NCBI GenBank assembly: GCA_964421875.1
Contig: CAYQZD010000041.1
Location: 1 to 30,413, forward strand
Direction: 5' to 3'
Source: CAYQZD01 sp964421875
GTDB lineage: Bacteria; Electryoneota; Tariuqbacteria; Tariuqbacterales; Tariuqbacteraceae
Length of the DNA stretch: 30,413 nucleotides
The notes beneath the pieces were generated by a model. The model saw only the letters and a list, made by a program, of their open reading frames with translations. It was not told the origin of the DNA and made no database searches. Below, one piece after another: positions 8,667-16,878 of this stretch. Position numbers and translations under genes: made by a program. Positions within the stretch are counted from its first letter, which is position 1; the number at the start of each line of letters is the position of its first letter.

Positions 8667-10871
8667 TCATTTCAATAGAATCAACTTCTTCACCGCCTTG
8701 AAATCCTCCGCCTCTAAAGCGCAGAAATATATCCCGCTGGCCATCCCGGTTGCGTCCCATACCGCCTGATGCGTCCCGGCGCAGCTATATCCATCGACCA
8801 GGACACTAACTTCCCGCCCTACGATGTCGTAAACTACAAGTTTTACCTGACTTGCAGCTTGCAGCTCGTAGCTGAGAGCTGTCGAGGCGTTGAAGGGATT
8901 GGGGGAGGAACTGAGAATTAAGAATTGAGAATTGAGAATTGAGAATTCGTCCTCGTCGAACCAGCCGCAGCAAGCCCAGCCCTGGTGGTGGTTGGGCGAG
9001 GCGTCTCCGCCAAGTTTGGTGAAGGGGAATGAGTCGAAAGAAACGACCAACCCCTGATAAGCGCCAGTGTTGCCGATATATAGGTAGCTTCCTGGGGGAG
9101 CGGAACCCGGAACGGTCTGAGTGATGACGCGGGTGGCGAAGCCATTAGCCGGTAGTGTAAGCCCCTGGCGGAGCACCAGCGGGCTGTAGAGCCCGCCATT
9201 GGGCAGGGTCACTTCAGTCCAGCCGTCGAAACTCACGGGGAGGGGAAGGTTATTGTCGATTCGCGCTTCGAAAGCGAAGCTGCCTCCCCCGGCGGGAATC
9301 AGTATGGGGGGATTAACCGGAGTCAGGGTGATGGAGAGGTTCGGGGCGCCGGGGGAAAGTACGCTGAAGGGAGCGGGATTGACGCTTACCGCCGTGTCGC
9401 TCCCCGAAATCGCGGTAATACGGATGAAGCAGTTGGGAGAATTAACTCCAGTGGGAACAGTCCATTGGTAGCGCCCGTTATTGGGCAATTCAGATGCTGC
9501 AGGCGTCCAGGGTCCTGCGCTGCCGGAGGCGCTGAAATCGAGGTTCACCACGGCGCTGTCGCCCTGCGGGACAGCGCAGAGCCAATCGATGAATCGGACT
9601 CCCCCGCCGATGAAGCGTTCCCGCCCTTTGGGGAAAACGTTCCGCACCGCAAGTTGCCGGGGGCGGGCGGTCTCACGATAAAGACGGAGGTGGTTGTAGC
9701 TGTTTATCCAGGTGCCTTCGTCGGTCAGGTGTACTATGTCGGGGAAGCCGTTATGGTCGATATCCCCCCCGGCGCGGAAGGCTTCGAAGTAGCAGTCGGG
9801 GTCGTTGGCGATGACGTAATTAGCAGCTTGAGTCCAGTTCCCGGCGCCGTCCCCCAGCCACACCTGAACCCTGCCGCGACCCCCGGCGGCGACATCGCAA
9901 TAGCCGTCGGAGTTCATATCCCGAAGCTGGGCGTATTCGAAGTTCGAGGTTCCGGCGAGCTGCCCGGAGACATCGACCCACTGCGTTCCCGCGCCGTCCC
10001 ATCTCCAGACCTTAATCCCGCCGTTGTCGCCGCAATATGCCAGGTCCATACAGCCGTCGTTGTCGATGTCCCCCAAGGTTACGCCGCTGTGCCAGCTGTT
10101 TCCGGGGGAGGGGAGGTTGTAACTCGCGTTGGTGAAAGTCCCGTCGCCGTTACCGAAGAAGACTGTGCCCTGAGAATAGGAGGTCGCCAGGTCGAGTATG
10201 CCGTCATTGTTCACATCGCCAAATTCCACCACCATCCCGCAGTTCCCTCCCGCCAGCGCCGCTGACCAGCGCCAGACGCCCGTACCCAGATTGAGGTATA
10301 TCATCAACTGATTGCCGTAGCCGAAGGAGGTGCAGGCGATATCCAGGTCGCCGTCGTTGTCCACATCGCCGAAATCGGTGGCGAACATTCCGTAGGTTTC
10401 ACCGTGGGTGGCGAGGCTGTCGTCCCAGGGAGTCCACATCCTGCCGCTGCCGTCGCCCAGGGCGACTTCGATAAGCTGGTCGCCCAGGTCGCCGCCGTTA
10501 TAGTTATGGTGCATCCCGTAGCCGATATCGGGCAGTCCGTCGCCGTTGCAGTCGCCGACGGCTATCCCGCCGTAGCCGAAATTGCCGTACATAAAGTTCG
10601 ACCAGTTACCCATCCCGTCGCCGAAATAGACCATCACGCCGTGCTCTTGAGTGTTGATATAGGGCGAGCCGTGGTCGCCGATGGATATTAAGTCGAGGCG
10701 GCCGTCGAGGTTCACGTCGACCATTTCCAGCTCGGTGTGCCCCCCTTCCCATTGAGGGACGCTGAGCCCGTTGGATGATTCCGCATAGTCCAGCGCCGGC
10801 GCCGATGCAGCGACACCTAACAGAACCGCGGGAACGGTCAACATAACGATTAAAGGGCGCAGATTATTCAT
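8667..10871 (-). CDS. Secreted VCBS/FG-GAP repeat protein with T9SS sorting domain
   Basis: The 734-residue protein begins with a signal peptide (hydrophobic core about 5-25, cleavage probably after APALA-type residues near 27). It has about seven FG-GAP/VCBS repeats, each with a calcium-loop motif of the DxNxDGxxD type, for example DVNLDGRLD, DCNGDGLPD, DVDNDGDLD, DVNNDGILD and DIDNDGCMD. These form a beta-propeller. A middle beta region follows and then the T9SS tail from SSPNPFN to the terminal KLILLK. It is predicted to be exported across the outer membrane and displayed or released. The ATG is preceded by a good Shine-Dalgarno GAGGAAA at 5 bp. The linker before the tail is encoded by a short tandem repeat (8911-8947). 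The stop TGA is directly followed by TAG. Confidence 0.92.
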   Translation of the reverse strand: MNNLRPLIVMLTVPAVLLGVAASAPALDYAESSNGLSVPQWEGGHTELEMVDVNLDGRLDLISIGDHGSPYINTQEHGVMVYFGDGMGNWSNFMYGNFGYGGIAVGDCNGDGLPDIGYGMHHNYNGGDLGDQLIEVALGDGSGRMWTPWDDSLATHGETYGMFATDFGDVDNDGDLDIACTSFGYGNQLMIYLNLGTGVWRWSAALAGGNCGMVVEFGDVNNDGILDLATSYSQGTVFFGNGDGTFTNASYNLPSPGNSWHSGVTLGDIDNDGCMDLAYCGDNGGIKVWRWDGAGTQWVDVSGQLAGTSNFEYAQLRDMNSDGYCDVAAGGRGRVQVWLGDGAGNWTQAANYVIANDPDCYFEAFRAGGDIDHNGFPDIVHLTDEGTWINSYNHLRLYRETARPRQLAVRNVFPKGRERFIGGGVRFIDWLCAVPQGDSAVVNLDFSASGSAGPWTPAASELPNNGRYQWTVPTGVNSPNCFIRITAISGSDTAVSVNPAPFSVLSPGAPNLSITLTPVNPPILIPAGGGSFAFEARIDNNLPLPVSFDGWTEVTLPNGGLYSPLVLRQGLTLPANGFATRVITQTVPGSAPPGSYLYIGNTGAYQGLVVSFDSFPFTKLGGDASPNHHQGWACCGWFDEDEFSILNSQFLILSSSPNPFNASTALSYELQAASQVKLVVYDIVGREVSVLVDGYSCAGTHQAVWDATGMASGIYFCALEAEDFKAVKKLILLK
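8911..8947. repeat. Short tandem repeat in the VCBS protein linker
   Basis: About four imperfect copies of a nine-base unit, GAGAATT(G/A)A, lie inside the coding region just before the T9SS tail. They encode the low-complexity linker SILNSQFLIL. Because the unit length is divisible by three, slippage would change linker length without breaking the frame. Confidence 0.8.
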
Positions 10872-11258
10872 AATTTTCCTCGGAATTAATCCCTTATCGG
10901 TTCGATAATTTGAATATTCCGGGGCGGTTGAACATTGTCATTGTACTAAAACTTTTTCAGAAAATCAAATGGGAAAACCGGCGGCTCGATTTCGATTTAG
11001 CCATACTTGCGATGATGATGATAATGATGATGAAGATGAGTGTGATGCGAGTACTTCCCGGGAGATGCCGCTGCCGGTTTTTTATAAGCCCCCTCTCAGG
11101 TAATATGCGAAATCGGTGAACATTTGTCAAGTTTTCGGGGTAAAAAATGAATTTATACTTAGGGCTTAAGCTTAAAGGCCCGGGCGGTTTTATAAAAAGG
11201 GTTTACGTCAAGGTTATTGTCAGGTCTCCGCTTCGCTAAAGACATAACTTAACGCGAT

Positions 11259-11284
11259 GCCGCCGGGTTCGGGGACCCGGCGGC
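11259..11284. repeat. GCGGAG-family hairpin, GCCGCCGGGT stem
   Basis: A perfect 10-bp stem, GCCGCCGGGT/ACCCGGCGGC, with the six-base loop TCGGGG. The stem belongs to the same sequence family as the hairpin at 15869-15892. Confidence 0.8.
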
Positions 11285-11293
11285 ACATTTATA

Positions 11294-11323
11294 ATGCAGC
11301 AGAGTGTGGGGACTCTGCTGCAT
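11294..11323. repeat. GCGGAG-family hairpin, ATGCAGCAGAGT stem
   Basis: A perfect 12-bp stem, ATGCAGCAGAGT/ACTCTGCTGCAT, with the six-base loop GTGGGG. The stem family is shared with the hairpin at 8457-8478 and is related to 118-145. Confidence 0.8.
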
Positions 11324-11401
11324 GGCGAATATTAATAATGAATTGGTGTCGGGTGCGGAGACCCGACACCACTGTATTTTGGCGGGTTAAGAATCCGCCC
11401 T
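11308..11401 (+). repeat. 94-bp direct repeat, copy 1
   Basis: This block recurs 207 bp downstream at 11515-11608 with only two differences that I can see (11323 T versus C, 11373 T versus G). It contains the GGTGTCGGGT hairpin (11345-11370) and a small GGCGGGTTAAGAATCCGCC hairpin. The high identity points to a recent duplication. Confidence 0.85.
11345..11370. repeat. GCGGAG-family hairpin, GGTGTCGGGT stem
   Basis: A perfect 10-bp stem, GGTGTCGGGT/ACCCGACACC, around the loop GCGGAG. It is the clearest member of the family. Its copy is at 11552-11577, a truncated copy is near 7147-7166, and near-copies are at 23175-23200 and 27865-27890. Confidence 0.85.
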
Positions 11402-11514
11402 GTATAATAAGTATCAAGTATCAAGTGTCAAGTAACAAGTCCGCCCCTGGAGCCGCGCTCTGGATTCCCGCTTTCGCAGGAATGACAAATTCGGGGCATT
11501 CTTGGACAGACTAC

Positions 11515-11608
11515 GGGGACTCTGCTGCACGGCGAATATTAATAATGAATTGGTGTCGGGTGCGGAGACCCGACACCACGGTATTTTGGCGGGTTAAGAA
11601 TCCGCCCT
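11515..11608 (+). repeat. 94-bp direct repeat, copy 2
   Basis: Second copy of the block at 11308-11401, including the hairpin 11552-11577. Between the two copies lies a WIPAFAGMT-type repeat (11450-11515), so the unit that duplicated may have been larger than the hairpin itself. Confidence 0.85.
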
Positions 11609-11612
11609 ACAT

Positions 11613-11644
11613 TAAAATAAAAAAGCCCCCTTGGTCAGGGGGCT
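11613..11644 (-). terminator. Rho-independent terminator of the first beta-helix gene
   Basis: On the minus strand a 7-bp AGCCCCC/GGGGGCT stem with a seven-base loop is followed by TTTTTTATTTT. It lies 20 bp past the TAA of the beta-helix gene. This is a textbook intrinsic terminator. Confidence 0.9.
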
Positions 11645-11664
11645 TATAAGGTATTGTTAATACA

Positions 11665-12759
11665 TTATTTAATCAGAAGTAGTTTGACGGTTTGGTTGTA
11701 ATCTCCGGCGGTGATGCGGGCGAAATAGATGCCGCTGGGGAGTTCTGCGGCGTCGAAGACTGTCTCATAAACTCCTGCTTGATGGAATCCCTGTAAGAGG
11801 CGGGTTACCAATTGTCCGCCGATATCGTAGATGTCGAGGCTGACGTTCCCCGGTTTCGCCAGGGAGAAGGCGATGCGGGTTTGAGGATTGAAGGGGTTGG
11901 GCTGGGGGGGATAGAGGGCGTATTTATCCGGCGCATATCTTTGTCCGCCGCGCACATCGTTTAGAGGCATTCCGGTACCTGACAGGGGGATGGTGAGGTT
12001 TTCATCGTTGTTTTCGATGAGGATTCCATCGGTGTATGTCAGGGTATCCTGCGGCGCGAAATAGACAGTTACATCGAGGTCAGCTCCGGGAATCAGGAGA
12101 GTGTCGTTGGGATTCCAGTCGAATGTGAACACTCCGGTGGCACCCAGGCTCAGGTTGTAGAGAATGAGGTCGGCGTCGCCGATGTTAGAAATATTGAGAA
12201 TGAGGGTATCGGTGGAATCGACATAGGTGTCGGTGAAATTCAGGGAATCGGGGGAGACGGCAATATCCGGGGCTCGCTGGTCGAAGAAGAAGACTCCCAT
12301 ATCGGCTCTGGTGCTGTCGGGGTCGAGGGGACTGGCGGGATTTCCGGCGTCGATACAGGGCGAGGGGGCGGTGAGGTGGAAATCGTTGTTGGTGGTGTCA
12401 GCGAACAGGGGATTGTCGGTGATGTTGCCGGTTCCGCTGAGGATAGCTCCGCTGCAGGTGTAATTAAAACCTGCAATTCCCGCCACATCGGGATTGCTGG
12501 GGGATTGGTTGAAGTAGATGATGTTATTATCGCCCGTTACAGTGGCGCCGTCGAAAACGATGACGCCTGCACCGTTGCCTGAATCGCCTCCGGCGGTGCT
12601 GTAGTTTTGGACGATGGTGTTGTTATTGAGGGTAACGGTCGAAGTCAGGACGAGGACGCCGCCTCCGAATTCCAAGCAGGCGTTGTCGAATATCAGGTTG
12701 TTGGCGATTTCAATATTGTTGGCTTGGTCGCAGCGGATACCTCCGCCGCCACAGGTCGC
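11665..12759 (-). CDS. Beta-helix protein 1, 3' part after in-frame TGA, with T9SS tail
   Basis: This open frame continues in the same reading frame directly after the TGA at 12762-12760. It encodes further right-handed beta-helix rungs (GGGGIRC, NNLIF, EFGGGVLVL, NNNTIVQN), the end-cap pattern DFHLTAPSPCIDAG near the middle, an ASH/Ig-like domain (ISNIGDADLILYNLSL and so on) and a full T9SS sorting tail (PQPNPFN, YDIGGQ, SGIYFARITAG, LLLIK). It has no signal peptide or ribosome binding site of its own; the nearest start codon is an internal TTG at 12675. It therefore makes sense only as the rest of the protein begun at 13398. The stop is TAA, followed by a strong terminator. Confidence 0.8.
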   Translation of the reverse strand, partial: ATCGGGGIRCDQANNIEIANNLIFDNACLEFGGGVLVLTSTVTLNNNTIVQNYSTAGGDSGNGAGVIVFDGATVTGDNNIIYFNQSPSNPDVAGIAGFNYTCSGAILSGTGNITDNPLFADTTNNDFHLTAPSPCIDAGNPASPLDPDSTRADMGVFFFDQRAPDIAVSPDSLNFTDTYVDSTDTLILNISNIGDADLILYNLSLGATGVFTFDWNPNDTLLIPGADLDVTVYFAPQDTLTYTDGILIENNDENLTIPLSGTGMPLNDVRGGQRYAPDKYALYPPQPNPFNPQTRIAFSLAKPGNVSLDIYDIGGQLVTRLLQGFHQAGVYETVFDAAELPSGIYFARITAGDYNQTVKLLLIK

Positions 12760-12762
12760 TCA
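12717..12762 (-). other. In-frame TGA codon with downstream hairpin, beta-helix gene 1
   Basis: TGA at 12762-12760 is followed after 18 nt by an 8-bp stem, GCGGCGGA/TCCGCTGC (one G-U pair), closed by the loop GGTA. Spacing, stem length and a G at the start of the loop fit the general bacterial SECIS model. The codons after the TGA read A-T-C, giving a UxxC-like pattern if selenocysteine is inserted. The function is inferred, not shown. Confidence 0.4.
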
Positions 12763-13398
12763 ATTGCTGGTCGCTCGATTTCGAGCGACAATGGAATTTG
12801 TAATGGAGCCTCCGGGACACATCCAGAAACAGATACCTCCGGCGTTTCCCATTTCCAGCGCTGAATTGTCTGCGATGATGCAATTATCCACGGTGAGGAA
12901 TGCGTTAAAGGCGAGAATCCCTCCTCCGTCGGGAAATCCTTCACAGAAGGAGACGCGGGAGTTGGTGACTGCGAGGGTGATTCCTTCAACATACAAACCT
13001 CCGCCCATAAAGCTCATATAGCTGTGATAACAATGGTCGATAACGCAGTAATCGAGGGAGCTGGAATCGGAAGCGCCCATATAGAAACGGATACCCCGCC
13101 AGCGGTGTTCGTTTACGGGATTTTGGCGGATGAACATAATGCTGTCACCGAGTGCTCCGTCAGCGTTCATCCGGCCGAAGATTTCCCAGACATAGGGACC
13201 GATATGCTGGAATTCGGTTCCGGGCATAATTCTCAGGACGCTGTCCGCGGGAACGACTATGTCCCCTTCGACGATATATGTTCCGGGCCCCAGAGTTCCT
13301 CCCAGGGGTCCGGAGATGCGCGTTTGCGCTGACAGCGGAACGCTTATCAGCATTAGGCATACGGTTATCGATGCAAGAGACAATAGAGTATTTCTCAT
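12760..13398 (-). CDS. Beta-helix protein 1, 5' part with signal peptide, ending at in-frame TGA
   Basis: The 212 residues begin with a signal peptide (cleavage probably after LSAQ near 25), then a domain starting GTYIVEGDIVV that is typical of right-handed beta-helix surface proteins, and rungs of the form GGGLYVEG, NSRVSF, GGGILAFN, NCIIADNSA, GGICF and NSIVARN. It ends in the middle of a rung at TGA (12762-12760). The reading frame then stays open for 364 more codons to a normal T9SS tail, so the full gene would be 577 positions long. AGGA sits upstream of the ATG. Just before the TGA a 15-nt unit is locally repeated, and the TGA aligns with a CGA codon of the preceding copy. Options are recoding, regulated readthrough or a nonsense mutation. 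Confidence 0.8.
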   Translation of the reverse strand: MRNTLLSLASITVCLMLISVPLSAQTRISGPLGGTLGPGTYIVEGDIVVPADSVLRIMPGTEFQHIGPYVWEIFGRMNADGALGDSIMFIRQNPVNEHRWRGIRFYMGASDSSSLDYCVIDHCYHSYMSFMGGGLYVEGITLAVTNSRVSFCEGFPDGGGILAFNAFLTVDNCIIADNSALEMGNAGGICFWMCPGGSITNSIVARNRATSN

Positions 13399-13630
13399 TT
13401 CAAATTCCTATCATTTTGCGGGGTTGGCAGATTATGGAGTCGATAGATTTTGACCCCGGCCTTTATTGCGAGGCGGGATTGGGGTGAACCATAGGTATTC
13501 CCGCCCTCTAAGCGCCAGTAACTCTGGTTCAGGCGATGGCTCAAGTGAATTTGGAGGGCTTTGTCATTATCATATATTGCTTTCTCAGGATCGTTTTGAC
13601 TTATGTATTTTAGATAGAGGATGTCTTCTT

Positions 13631-15592
13631 TTATTTGAGCAGGAGCATTTTCCGAGTGCAGTTGAAGTCTCCTGCGGTGAGTCGGGTGAAATAGATTCCG
13701 CTGGGGAGATTAGCGGCTTCGAAGACCGTTTCATAGGTTCCGGCGGCTTGGAAACCATGATAGAGGCGCGCCACTTCCCGGCCTTGGAGGTCGTAGACCG
13801 CGAGTTTAATATTCCCGGCGGCGGGCAGGGTGTATTTTAATCGAGTCTGGGGATTGAAGGGATTGGGGCGCGGGTTTTGCAGAGCGTATTTGTCAGGCAG
13901 CCGTTCTCCGTTTCCGGGATTGAAGACACCCACGAATCCGCTGGAATCGACATGCATCGGGTAGTTTTGGAGTATCGGTTCCGCGGGGACGGAATCAATC
14001 GGAACCTGTTGATAAATGACTTCATTCAGGGTCCAGGTGCCTTCGGTTTGCACCACCGCTCCGGCGTCGCGGTCGAGGATGTAGAAGAGGTGGAGATTGC
14101 CGTCCACTGCCTCCTGATACATTCCCGGGGTTAGTTCGCTCAAACAGTCTCCGGGGAGAGCGTCGGGGGAGGGTGTTTGGGTGACATTGACTCCTTCAGC
14201 CCAGGTTAGACCGCCGTTGGTAGATTTGGTGATCCAGATTTCTCCGTTGGGCCATCCTGCGGCGGAGAAATCGACAGTATCGCCGGCCATATAGGGATAT
14301 GGGTATTGCGTCGAAGGTCCGAGCGGGTGGAAGTAACGCTGATACATACAGTATAAATCGCCGGTGGCGGGGTCAACCGCTGCTGAGGGGCGTGTGGTGT
14401 AGGTGTTCCAGGCGCCGGGGTCGAAGAATCCGTTATCGAACCATCCGTTGGCGACCATAGTGAATCCCTGGGTGGTTTCACTCCAGTGCCAGATGAAGCC
14501 GTTGCCCCAGGTGATGGTTCCTTCGAAATGGTAGTAGCCTTCGGTGGTGAAGAATACGTGGAGGACATCGTTGTAGTCGAAGAGGAGGCTGATTTCCGCG
14601 TAGCATCTGAGGGTGTCTCGGTTGGCGAGCAGGGTATCGGGCAGGTAACTGGAATCAGGCGGAATCCAGTTGGTGACATTGATGGTGTCGGACCAGTCCC
14701 AATTCAAGCCGTCGTTGGAGATTACCATTATCAGGTCGTTGTCGTGCTGTGTGGTATCGACGGGGTCGGTGGCCCAGGGTCCGAGGTAGGCGAGGGCTAC
14801 GCGGTCTGAAACGGGTGAAGCGGCGAGGGTGGAGGATATGGTCATTGTGGTGGCGACTTCGGTCTGGCTGGGGGGGAAATCGATAGTGAAGGTTGTGGGA
14901 CTGAATTCGGCGCGGATGTAATACTGCCTTTGGGGAGTGCCTGCGGCTGCGGTGGCTTCGGTGGAGATGATGTGGAATCCGTTGTCCCGGCTGCGTGCGA
15001 TTTTAGGCCAGCAGACTCTGAGGTCGTCCGGAGCGTACACATGCGGCGGTTCGAAGATAGCGAAGGCACCGGAGCGGGGGATGTAATCGAAAGCCATGGC
15101 GGTATGCCAGTCGTCGGAGGCGATGTTCTGGTGGAAGCAGGGCATCGCCCGGTTGTCGGGATAAAGTTCGAGGTCGGTGTATCCTGCTCGGGGGTACTGG
15201 TCGACCTGGACGCCTCCGACAAAGCTCAGATTTCCCAGTGTGTCCACGACCTGGTAATATATATGGCGGCTTCCGGCGCCGGAGTTGAGTCCGTTCATCC
15301 ATACGATGTGTGCGAAGCCCTCGTTGTCGATGCGAACCTGCCTGCCGCAGGTTGAGTTATGCTGGATATCGTACCAGGTTGTTCCCAGGATGAAGACATC
15401 TCCGACGGGGTCGTCGGTGTTTATCGGGCTTGAAGAATGAGGCAGGCCTTCCGGTTGGGGAACAAGGGTATCGAGGCCGCTGATTTTATCGAGGGGAATC
15501 GGGCGTTTTAGGGAAGCGTTTTTGGGGGCTGCGGCGAAGGAGACTGCCATTGCAAGCGACAGAATCAGCAGGAAAAGTAGTATTTTCTTCAT
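13631..15592 (-). CDS. Secreted BNR/sialidase-like protein with T9SS sorting domain
   Basis: A 653-residue protein with a signal peptide (KKILLFLLILSLAMAVSFAAA). A large region follows with repeated beta-propeller-like strands typical of sialidase/BNR folds, including FAHIVWMNG, SNDGLNWDWSDTINVT, SAAVDPATGDLYCMYQRY and WITKSTNGGLTWAEGVNVT (Asp-box-like SxDGxxW and STNGGLTW). The C-terminus is a T9SS tail (PRPNPFN, YDLQGR, SGIYFTRLTAG, KMLLLK). It is predicted to be exported to the cell surface or medium. Enzyme activity cannot be claimed: no Arg triad or catalytic Tyr was identified. The ATG has a strong AAGGAG site upstream; the stop is TAA. It lies between the two TGA-interrupted beta-helix genes but is itself intact. 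Confidence 0.88.
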   Translation of the reverse strand: MKKILLFLLILSLAMAVSFAAAPKNASLKRPIPLDKISGLDTLVPQPEGLPHSSSPINTDDPVGDVFILGTTWYDIQHNSTCGRQVRIDNEGFAHIVWMNGLNSGAGSRHIYYQVVDTLGNLSFVGGVQVDQYPRAGYTDLELYPDNRAMPCFHQNIASDDWHTAMAFDYIPRSGAFAIFEPPHVYAPDDLRVCWPKIARSRDNGFHIISTEATAAAGTPQRQYYIRAEFSPTTFTIDFPPSQTEVATTMTISSTLAASPVSDRVALAYLGPWATDPVDTTQHDNDLIMVISNDGLNWDWSDTINVTNWIPPDSSYLPDTLLANRDTLRCYAEISLLFDYNDVLHVFFTTEGYYHFEGTITWGNGFIWHWSETTQGFTMVANGWFDNGFFDPGAWNTYTTRPSAAVDPATGDLYCMYQRYFHPLGPSTQYPYPYMAGDTVDFSAAGWPNGEIWITKSTNGGLTWAEGVNVTQTPSPDALPGDCLSELTPGMYQEAVDGNLHLFYILDRDAGAVVQTEGTWTLNEVIYQQVPIDSVPAEPILQNYPMHVDSSGFVGVFNPGNGERLPDKYALQNPRPNPFNPQTRLKYTLPAAGNIKLAVYDLQGREVARLYHGFQAAGTYETVFEAANLPSGIYFTRLTAGDFNCTRKMLLLK

Positions 15593-15948
15593 AATCTCCG
15601 CTCCTTTAGCATTCCACTTTTTTTCCGGAATTTATATCAGGAGCAAGATAGGGAATTTGATTTAAAATGTCAAATTACTCTGATAGGACGCATGCTGTTA
15701 GGAATAAGTTTCATTGCGGGAGGGATTTTGTCGGGATGTGGACCATTCCGATTGCACTATGGTAGCGCGAGGCGCTGAGATACTGCGCCGGGACAGAATA
15801 ATTACCCGATTGCTTCGCTTCGCTCGCAATGACAGGGGATTGGCGGGTTGAAAGCCGCTCTACATTGTCCGCCGGGTGCGGGGATCCGGCGGGCACATCA
15901 ATGGTCTGCCTTCCCACGCCGGAGCGTGGGAAGGCGGGAAACAATATT
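15593..15948. other. Intergenic stretch with hairpins
   Basis: No gene is supported. It contains a common CGATTGCTTCGC-type dispersed repeat (about 15805-15840), the GCGGAG-family hairpin at 15869-15892 (CCGCCGGGT/ATCCGGCGG with loop GCGGGG) and a 10-bp hairpin CTTCCCACGC/GCGTGGGAAG at 15910-15933 directly after the stop of the next minus-strand gene. The latter may serve as its 3' end structure, although no T-run follows. Confidence 0.65.
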
Positions 15949-16875
15949 TTATTTAACCAATATCAGTTTTCTGGCTTGCGAGTGTCCGGCTGACCGGAGT
16001 TTTGCGATATAGATTCCGCTTGTCGCCTTGGACGCATCCCATATCGCCTGATATTCACCGGCCGGGTAGAAGCCTTCAACGAGAACCGCAGCGTCACGAC
16101 CGGCGATGTCATATATTGCAAGTTTGATGTTACTTGCAGCTTGCAGCTTGAAACTGAGAGCTGTCGAGGGGTTGAAGGGATTGGGAACCGGAGGGGCAAG
16201 GGCGAAGGTAATCGGGGTTGATGAAGGATTTTGCGCAACCGCCGAGCCTGACTGACCGGTTCCTTCGAGGGTTACATTCATCAGCGCGTCATTGTTTTGT
16301 ATTTCCAGGCGGTCGGAATAGGCGATGGTATCTGCGGGGGCGAAAGACACGTTCAATTCGAGGCTGTCTCCCGGCGCGATGATGGTGTCGTTGGGATTCC
16401 AGTCGGTGGTGAACACCATAGGATATTGGGGGCAGTTCATATCGTAGATGATCAAATCCTCGCTTCCCAGGTTAAAGATAGTAAGGGGGCGCTGAGAATT
16501 TTCACCGACAGTGGTTGCTGGGAACTGCAGTGAGTTGGCGGAGAGGGAAATAGCTGGTCCCTGGAGAAAACATATTGCGCCGATGTCACAGATTGTGCTG
16601 TCGGGGTCTAAGGGCAGCGCCGGGTCGCCCGCATCGATGCAGGGTGAATAACTCCTGAGATGGAAATCTTGATTGAAGGGCGCGGTGAAATACGGTTCCA
16701 GGACAATATTGCCATAGACATCGCAGGAGTCGCCGTTGGTGTTGACGGCAACCGAAATTCCTATGCTAAGGGGGATATTATTGCCGTAAAAGTTGGCTAC
16801 AGGGTTGAAGAAGTCGGAGTAGGTAACTGTGGTATTACCAGCGCCTACAAAGCGGATCCCGCCACAGGCTCCCGC
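15949..16875 (-). CDS. Beta-helix protein 2, 3' part after in-frame TGA, with T9SS tail
   Basis: The frame continues without any other stop from the TGA at 16878-16876. It encodes a last rung (CGGIRFVGAGNTTVTYSDFF), the end-cap DFHLRSYSPCIDAGDP, an Ig/ASH-like domain (SLQFPATTVGEN, LTIFNLGSEDLIIYD) and a complete T9SS tail (PVPNPFN, YDIAGRDA, SGIYIAKLRS, KLILVK). It has no start signal of its own; the first conventional start codon is TTG at 16455, deep in the Ig-like domain. It is a paralogue of 11665-12759 with the same domain order. The DNA coding for part of the tail (16132-16185) is almost identical to that of the VCBS gene at 8850-8903. The stop is TAA. Confidence 0.8.
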   Translation of the reverse strand, partial: AGACGGIRFVGAGNTTVTYSDFFNPVANFYGNNIPLSIGISVAVNTNGDSCDVYGNIVLEPYFTAPFNQDFHLRSYSPCIDAGDPALPLDPDSTICDIGAICFLQGPAISLSANSLQFPATTVGENSQRPLTIFNLGSEDLIIYDMNCPQYPMVFTTDWNPNDTIIAPGDSLELNVSFAPADTIAYSDRLEIQNNDALMNVTLEGTGQSGSAVAQNPSSTPITFALAPPVPNPFNPSTALSFKLQAASNIKLAIYDIAGRDAAVLVEGFYPAGEYQAIWDASKATSGIYIAKLRSAGHSQARKLILVK

Positions 16876-16878
16876 TCA
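16830..16878 (-). other. In-frame TGA codon with downstream hairpin, beta-helix gene 2
   Basis: TGA at 16878-16876 is followed after 17 nt by GCGG-GAT-CCGC, a 4-bp stem (five with a flanking G-U) whose three-base loop begins with G. An outer GCCT/AGGC pairing can extend the structure. The block TGAGCG...CCTGTGGCGG...ATCCGCT is shared, with small three-base indels, with the TGA site at 12762 in the paralogue. Confidence 0.35.

Larger units (their letters stand above)
10872..11664. other. Long intergenic stretch packed with hairpins and a direct duplication
   Basis: No gene is supported in these roughly 790 bases. From left to right they contain a GAT-rich simple repeat (about 11012-11050), a partial GTCAGGTCTCCGCTTCGC element (11218-11246, matching 24762-24793), three adjacent GCGGAG-family hairpins (11259-11284, 11294-11323, 11345-11370), a tandem CAAGT-rich stretch (11408-11440), a WIPAFAGMT-type repeat (11450-11515), a duplicated hairpin block (11515-11608) and the terminator of the following minus-strand gene. 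Confidence 0.7.

Noticed and set aside
8323..8760. A 145-codon minus-strand open frame between the FemAB-like and VCBS genes
   Set aside because: It runs through several palindromic repeats and overlaps the end of the VCBS gene; its protein has no fold-like pattern.
9465..10265. Long plus-strand open frames opposite the VCBS, beta-helix and Kelch genes
   Set aside because: They are antisense shadows of GC-rich repetitive coding DNA. The minus-strand proteins have clear signal peptides, domains and tails.
11259..11577. CRISPR array from the closely spaced palindromes
   Set aside because: The hairpins have different stems, irregular spacing and no unique spacers of constant length; no cas gene is present.
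11257..11649. A 130-codon plus-strand open frame with a WIPAFAGMT peptide
   Set aside because: It translates two copies of a duplicated repeat block and a terminator; the peptide is the known signature of the non-coding dispersed repeat.
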